A stretch of 13,894 nt of DNA. Origin: Gyrodactylus bullatarudis (lineage: Eukaryota > Platyhelminthes > Monogenea > Gyrodactylidea > Gyrodactylidae). Position 1 is the first letter of the stretch. The number at the start of each line of letters is the position of its first letter. The notes under the pieces are model-generated. The model was not told the DNA's origin, did no database searches, and saw nothing but the letters and a program-made list of their open reading frames with translations. Of this stretch, positions 8,780 through 13,894 are shown in pieces. Made by a program: the position numbers and the translations under genes. The DNA lies in contig SSNU01003066.1 of the NCBI GenBank assembly GCA_012064415.1, positions 1 to 13,894 on the forward strand, given 5' to 3'.

Positions 8780-9509
8780 ATGGTAACTTATTTTAATTTA
8801 CATTTTTTCTCAAGAATGATTTATTCTCTCAACAACTGGAGACGGGTATCAGCCAGCTGGATATTGTTTTATTTGGAGGGCTAGAATATGGCTCTTGTTA
8901 TCACATATATGACAGAAACAAAACCATCAAGAGTGATTTCTGTCACAATCTTTTATTAAGAAGTCTGCTCAATGAAGGAAACAGTGCAAAAGTACTACTT
9001 GTTGATGCAAACAAAAAGTTTTGCAAAGAAAAACTTTTGCTCATGAATAAAAGATACGAACTGGCTGATAATTTTCTCGACAGAATTATAATAACAGACA
9101 AAACGTTTCATCTTCAAAAACATGGGCTGTTATTATGCGATTTGTCTTGTATTCTCTCAGAAGGAAATTTTAGCTTGATGATCATCGATGGGATTGACGA
9201 GATGCTACCAAGCCTGAAAGAAGAATTTATCAAACAATTAAATGCAGCTAATTTATTTATAAAAAATCTCAAGAAAATTGCTGAATATTTCATGATTCCT
9301 ATAGTTTTCACAAATTCAGATGAAAAGTATTTCAAAAACTGTTTTTCACAAGATATTTTAAGGTATGATTCTTACTAATGATAAATTTAAGACTTTCTCT
9401 TGGAAAACAAGAAGATGATAAGAACTTTGTTCAGATCTATGATTCCAGAGGACATGAAGTCGGGGAAAAAATTGAATTTTTTATAAAAGACGGTATTTTT
9501 GATTCGTAA
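8780..9509 (+). CDS. RAD51-like protein with degenerate ATP site, three exons
   Basis: Exons 8780-8782 (ATG alone), 8815-9362 and 9392-9509, with introns of 32 and 29 nt, give 222 residues. The RAD51 core is recognisable along its length: LETGISQLDIVLFGGLEYGS (9-28) matches the RAD51 'TG..LD.LLGGGIE.GS' entry; KVLLVDANKKF (60-70) aligns with the 'YIDTEGTF' strand; SLMIIDGID (121-129) is Walker B; IPIVFTNS (162-169) matches 'VVITNQ'; VQIYDS (197-202) near the C-terminus matches RAD51 'KIYDSP'. Walker A aligns as DRNKTIKS: Lys40 and Ser41 remain but both P-loop glycines are gone (Asp34, Ile39). The catalytic Glu position is Asn67. The N-terminal HhH domain is missing and DNA-binding loop L2 is shortened. 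It is probably a non-hydrolysing RAD51 paralogue that partners another recombinase or coats telomeric single-stranded DNA. AATAAA follows at 9546. Confidence 0.8.
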
Positions 9510-10480
9510 TTTCAGAAATATATTTTTGTTAAAAAGATTTTCTACAATAAATTTATTAAATTTCAAGCCTTTTTGAAAGATTTTAATAAAGCGTGTTCTG
9601 AATTTTTCTTTACAAATATTTAAGTTAGTCAGTAATATCGAATGCATTTAAAATAAGATTCATAATTTGAACTAATTGTTTCTAAGGATGCCTCTTACAT
9701 ATTTATCGCTTCTATAACCTTGTATTTTTTATTAAGATTAGAACATTAGATATAAATTACATAGTTATATTTTTTTGTTAGAAATAATATCTGTATTGGA
9801 AAAGTAATTCATACATACAGGTTCGTGAGCTAAATAGTCAAAGTTATTTAAAACTAAGGATTTCTAGGCCTAAATTCTTAGTTGTGGCGTTTTAGAGAAT
9901 TTTAAAATAGTGAAGATTTTTGAATTAATTTTTAAATTAGAGTTGATACCGAAACCTAGATCAAAGTTTCAATTTCTCAAGGAAGTAGAAGAGATTCAAG
10001 GAGTGAATCTTTAAGAAGGCAGAAGTTTCTGTGATTTTTAAAATATCAAGGGAGTTTTTAACCCTGAAGACGTACTTAAGGTCGTCTGCAAATTTTTTTA
10101 TATAATTGGAGAAAATATTCAAATATAAAATTATCGACACAAATTATCTCAAAAAAGCATAGGAATATGAACTCGTGAACTTATAATATCTATGTAAAAT
10201 TTACTTTGTAAATAATATAACCACTGCGCCATACATATAAATTGAGTTTATAATCTGTTGGTGAATTTTTTAAGATATTTTCAAAATTGGTTTCAAATGC
10301 TTTGAATGATTTTATATATCGAGTTCTTTGAGCAGTTAATGTAAGAATAATTTAACTATCCTAAAAACCATATTTATCTCGAATAAAGTCCGAATAAAAA
10401 AATTAAAGAAGTCTGATTGGAAATCATTATATTTTTATCGTAATTACTTCTAAGTAGTTTGGGAATATTTTTTTCAATAT
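9510..10480. other. Gene-poor stretch with a possible SINE-like relic
   Basis: No gene was found. On the minus strand near 10227, TGGCGCAGTGG is an exact RNA polymerase III A-box, followed about 50 nt on by GAGTTCATATTCC, which is B-box-like. The segment does not fold into a tRNA. It sits within about 10167-10370, which resembles 6270-6440, so it may be a tRNA-derived interspersed repeat. Confidence 0.35.
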
Positions 10481-10484
10481 ACGG

Positions 10485-10590
10485 TTAAGGATAATCTGAC
10501 CAATAGAAAGACGTGTATGCTAATGTATTCGTATGTTGATAGTTGTACATATCCCATAAGTGTCCCATTCCTTAGTTTTTGACTATAAAT
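10485..10590 (+). promoter_or_regulatory. CCAAT/TATA promoter of the fourth Myb gene
   Basis: TTAAGG at 10485, GACCAATAGAAAGACGTG at 10498-10515 and TATAAAT at 10584-10590, 34 bp before the ATG. The CCAAT block is shared almost base for base with the first Myb gene 7 kb away, so the duplication included the promoter. Confidence 0.6.
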
Positions 10591-10623
10591 ATACTAATCA
10601 TTAAAAGTTCTGTAATTTCCATC

Positions 10624-10854
10624 ATGACCCGTAGAAATACTCCCTGGACAGATGAGGAGTCCATCCTCATCCTTCGTGGAGTCATTATCCATCGACTGGA
10701 CTGGAAAGAAATCAAATTAAGATATTTTTCAAACTCACCAAGAACGAATGTCCAAATGAAGGACCGATATCGAACGATCATGACAAGTCAGCAGCTGTCA
10801 TCACGTTTACTGTATACGATGCTGAGAGATGCGGCAGATAATGGAGTGCCATGA
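10624..10854 (+). CDS. Stand-alone telobox Myb protein, copy 4
   Basis: An intronless 76-residue protein and the most canonical of the four. W8 (PWTDEES) and W27 (LDW) are core residues; KLRYFSNSPRT (31-41) matches the third copy; helix three reads VQMKDRYRTIM (43-53), with V43, K46, D47 and R50 all in the TRF-type DNA-contact positions and Tyr49 in place of the third Trp. A helical tail, SRLLYTMLRDAADN, follows and resembles the tails of copies 1 and 2 in its spacing of Leu and Met. There is no TRFH domain. The ATG is set by the TATA just upstream; an upstream in-frame extension without ATG is ignored. AATAAA lies 7 nt after the stop. The likely role is binding duplex TTAGGG repeats. It is separated from its three sisters by the POT1-like and RAD51-like pair. 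Confidence 0.88.
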   Translation: MTRRNTPWTDEESILILRGVIIHRLDWKEIKLRYFSNSPRTNVQMKDRYRTIMTSQQLSSRLLYTMLRDAADNGVP

Positions 10855-12039
10855 ATTTCAAATAAAATATTTTTTTATTATTTAAATGAATTCTTTTTAA
10901 TTTAGTGATTGCATGAGAAATTTAGAAATGATCGCATTAAATAATATTAAAAATATTATCATAAAGCAAATTATACAAATCTGAATGAAATTATTAAGAT
11001 TTAAACATGCGAATAATTTGCAAAAATATTTGTCTCATATGATGGTCTAAAATTCACAAAACGAATAAAAATAATGAATTCGGTCAGTCTAATTATGTTT
11101 TCTCGATTGATATATTCCTTATAAAAGATCTATCTCAAGATCTATCTGGTACAAAAATGATGATTTAGTTTACGAAGAGCGAATAAAACGAAATTGGAGG
11201 AATTTTTTTTTGAAGATAAAAAAATATATTGGAGAAAAAATATATCTTACACTGCAGACGCCACAGTATGGGTAGATGAAAATTGTACTTTAAGGCTTTA
11301 AACTCCAAATTCGACGGGGTTTCAAATTGCTCATAGGGTTTATTTTCGAATTTCACATCTATAAACTTTCAATTTCGAAACTATTTAGTCTACAGGCTCT
11401 CAATTAATTGATCATGAATTAAGAAATATATTATTAATAAATTAATCTCAGGGCTTTACCCTCTCTGGGTTAGAAGATATGCCATCGTTGTTAAATCATT
11501 TTCTAAATCTGTTAACATATTTTTAAATCACTATTTATTCTCTTCATATATAATATAATGTCACACATAAGGTCCAAACTTGATTATTCTAAGAATTTCC
11601 TCTATGCTAATCTTCATTAATGCCAGAATGTTATTGAAATTTCTTGAATAATGAATATGATATTCATTTTCTACAATTCTCATTATACAATAATATACAT
11701 ATTTCAGGAACATTAATCAAATAATTTTATTTTTGGAACGCCATATTATTTACAGCTATAATGTATTTGTATTTTTTTCTTTTCTAAAAAAAAGAAATCT
11801 AAAGAATGTAAATCATTATGTACTACATATTCGAAATTTAATTAAAAGCATTTCAATTAATGTTAAGGTGATAAAATGAATTCACAGCTTGTAATAAAGG
11901 TCAGACAAATAATGAAAAAGGGGGTAACTTTAATGAGAAAACCAGGAATGAAGGCTTAAATAAACATAGTGGAGAATAAATTTATGATAACAATTGAAAA
12001 AATCATTCACGTAATCTGTCGAAAGTGATGACTCACCTT
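10855..12039. other. AT-rich stretch with no supported gene
   Basis: No convincing gene. A minus-strand segment near 11240-11356 is less AT-rich and stays open for about 60 codons, but it has no ATG and no recognisable domain, so it is at most an exon fragment of something decayed. AGGGTTTA occurs near 11335 without obvious context. Confidence 0.35.
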
Positions 12040-13150
12040 TTTTTCCTACAAGCTGATAGCAATTTATTCTCAAAAATTGAGAATTAATAGAAGAATTCAA
12101 TCTAAAAAAGGGAACAGATAATAATCTGTCAATAAGAATTAGGTCTCTAGCTATATTAGCTTCGAAATAGATAAAAATGTGTGAGAATTTTCAGATATAG
12201 GCTGTTTTCAGTTTTTTTACAAAATTTGAAAAATGATAAAGTATTTTTTTCTCTCTAGTGAACAATCCCCAGCGTTTATTTTTTAAAAAATCAAATGATT
12301 TGCATTCAAAATTAGCCTTATGATGGATAAGAATGTACTCAAATTTTCAAAAATATATCATTTAGAGTATTTTCACTAATCTTGAAAGCCGATTCTAGAT
12401 AAAGTATTAGATAAAGCAAAAAATAATGATTTTCAGGTCAAATATCAAGAGCTTTGATGAAAAAAAGAGATTTTTCACGGATCTTGGGGACCAATTTTTG
12501 GAAAAATTGTCAATGCAGTAAAATCAATATGCTTATCTTGGGTAACAAATCACCAGCTTTCATTTAAAAAAAGAATTAGGTCGATAGCTCAAATATTAGC
12601 TTCACAATTGATGGAAATGTGGAAGAATTCGCCAAAATTGGCTATTTCAAGATTTTTCGAAAAATTTTGAGACCAATTTTCAGAAGAATTGTCGATGAAC
12701 AAGGATCATTATACTTCCCTGGGGTAACAAATAACCAGCTTTTATTTAAAAAAAGAATTAGGTCGATAGCTCCAATATTAGCTTCACAATTGATAGAAAT
12801 GTGGAATAATTTCCGAAAATTGGCTGTTTCAAGATTTGTGAGACTAATTCATAGAAATATATGAATAAAGTGGAGGATTTTCACTTTGCATGGTTAACAA
12901 GCTTTCCTTTGAATTATTAAGAGTTTATGACAAATTTCGATATAATATTTTATTTATAAATGACTTGGCTAACAATTCAATGGCTTTCATTTGAAAGGAT
13001 TACTATTATCTTCACAGTTGATCGAAATGTGGAAGAATTTTGTGAAAGTAGCTAAAGTATCAAGAGATTTCAAAACTTAGGATGGATGGTGATGAACTGG
13101 AACAATTAGACATAACTTGAGCGACAAAATCCGGCTTTCATTCCATAGAA
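12040..13150 (+). repeat. 182-bp subtelomeric repeat array (right copy, inverted)
   Basis: The left-hand repeat recurs on the opposite strand. The anchor CTTCACAATTGAT lies at about 12601 and 12783, exactly 182 bp apart. A third, decayed unit has CTTCACAGTTGATCGAAATG near 13010, and two more occur at about 12135-12210 and 12310. The unit starting near 12473 carries the GGATCTTGGGGACCAAT variant and matches the left unit around 1740-1830 specifically, so these two are direct relatives. AAATTTGTCATAAACTC-like sequence near 12920 (reverse strand) also matches about 993-1020. Open frames inside are by-products of the repeat. Confidence 0.85.
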
Positions 13151-13199
13151 AAGTTGCTTGTTAAATCCAAAATAATGAATTATTAACAATATTATGATA

Positions 13200-13540
13200 A
13201 ATTTGATTCATAATATTAAATTAAACACTATTTTGTGTGACTTATTATTTTTGTTTTTATTTGAGTGAATATTTGAATCGGAGAAATCTGATTAAAATAT
13301 ATTTTGCACCTATTCTATCAAAATCATTGATTAGTATGAGTCAAATGCAATTATATATATCGAATGTACAGGTTTCTGCATTTTTCACATTCAATGACTC
13401 AATGTAGACTGTCTATATTTGATTATTTTGGAATTATATACTCTGTCATTTTCGGAAAAATTTTGCCTAAGAGATAAGTTACATATTGAATGATTAAATC
13501 AGGATGATTCTAGCCAAAGAATGATCAACAAGAAGTACTT
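13200..13540 (+). repeat. Subtelomeric block X, right copy
   Basis: Inverted partner of 2281-2660, with GACTCATACTAATCAATGAT on the reverse strand near 13325-13342 and CCTATTCTATCAAAATCA at 13310-13327. Here the block lies on the telomere side of the 182-bp array. On the left the order relative to the array differs when read in the same orientation, so the two subtelomeric segments are rearranged relative to each other. Confidence 0.75.
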
Positions 13541-13795
13541 TCTCTAAGATCAAGCGGTATGGCTCTAATGAATTCGCACGAGGGAATTCAGACGATTTAA
13601 TTCAATAACCAGTATATTTATGATTGTCTTGGAAATTCAATAATCGATGGATCAGCTAGAATAGTATGCTATTCAAGTTTTAATAGAAAATAGAAGTGAA
13701 TAATTATATTATGTAATAAAATTTTAAAAAATGGCATGTATTTATGCTTCTTTTTCGCGTGAATAGAAATTGTATAGAAATAATGAATTCGATAA
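13541..13795. other. Telomere-proximal unique sequence
   Basis: A 255-bp spacer between block X and the telomere. It has no gene and no degenerate TTAGGG zone. CTATTCACGCGAAA on its reverse strand (about 13754-13767) also occurs at about 961-974, a short trace of shared subtelomeric sequence. Confidence 0.4.
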
Positions 13796-13894
13796 TAGGG
13801 TTAGGGTTAGGGTTAGGGTTAGGGTTAGGGTTAGGGTTAGGGTTAGGGTTAGGGTTAGGGTTAGGGTTAGGGTTAGGGGTAGGGTTAGGGTTAA
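13796..13894 (+). repeat. Telomere, (TTAGGG)n
   Basis: A partial TAGGG and then 15 six-base units running outward, G-rich strand 5'-3' to the right, so this is a right chromosome end. One unit (13879-13884) is GTAGGG. The final TTAA breaks the pattern at its last base, more likely sequence error than biology. The junction is abrupt. The repeat is the ancestral animal and fungal type. Confidence 0.97.

Noticed and set aside
9114..9647. Minus-strand frames opposite and just beyond the RAD51-like gene
   Set aside because: Antisense shadows. The plus strand carries the family motifs and the splice-consistent frame.
10161..10240. tRNA gene on the minus strand
   Set aside because: A-box is good, but no acceptor stem or cloverleaf can be drawn and the B-box is imperfect.
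10572..10781. 69-residue minus-strand frame
   Set aside because: Antisense shadow of the fourth Myb gene.
11165..11356. 63-residue minus-strand frame
   Set aside because: Starts at GTG, has no ATG and no domain. Attempts to join it to upstream segments through tiny introns gave frame breaks.

Overview
The window is the end of a eukaryotic chromosome. It stops at the right in 15 TTAGGG units (13796-13894) whose G-rich strand runs outward. The DNA is very AT-rich. The two intron-containing genes I can model have introns of only 25-32 nt. TTAGGG telomeres with such tiny introns suggest an unusual, reduced eukaryote. Dicyemid or orthonectid 'mesozoan' animals would fit from general knowledge, but no sequence here proves a taxon.

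Layout from left to right: 1-700, nothing recognised. 700-2030, a 182-bp subtelomeric tandem repeat. 2281-2660, a second subtelomeric block. 3578-5079, three tandem genes for about 80-residue proteins with a telobox-type Myb domain. 5196-5924, a fold-back (MITE-like) element. 5925-7550, no gene seen. 7556-8608 (minus), a four-exon gene for an OB-fold protein resembling POT1. 8609-8779, a short shared promoter. 8780-9509 (plus), a three-exon gene for a RAD51-like protein with a broken Walker A motif. 9510-10480, no gene seen. 10624-10854, a fourth telobox Myb gene. 12040-13150 and 13200-13540, inverted copies of the two left-hand subtelomeric blocks. 13796 to the end, the telomere.

Every gene I can support looks like a protein that binds telomeres or single-stranded DNA: four TRF-like Myb domains (duplex TTAGGG recognition), one POT1-like OB protein (single-stranded overhang) and one RAD51-fold protein (single-stranded DNA or recombination). 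They lie together within 9 kb beside the telomere, share CCAAT boxes about 90-160 bp upstream of their starts, and sit between inverted subtelomeric repeats. The central hypothesis is a chromosome-end-encoded telomere-protein module that could spread between chromosome ends with its flanking repeats. Assignments are from reading motifs by eye. The Myb and RAD51 relationships are strong, the POT1 relationship is moderate, and all statements about function are inference.
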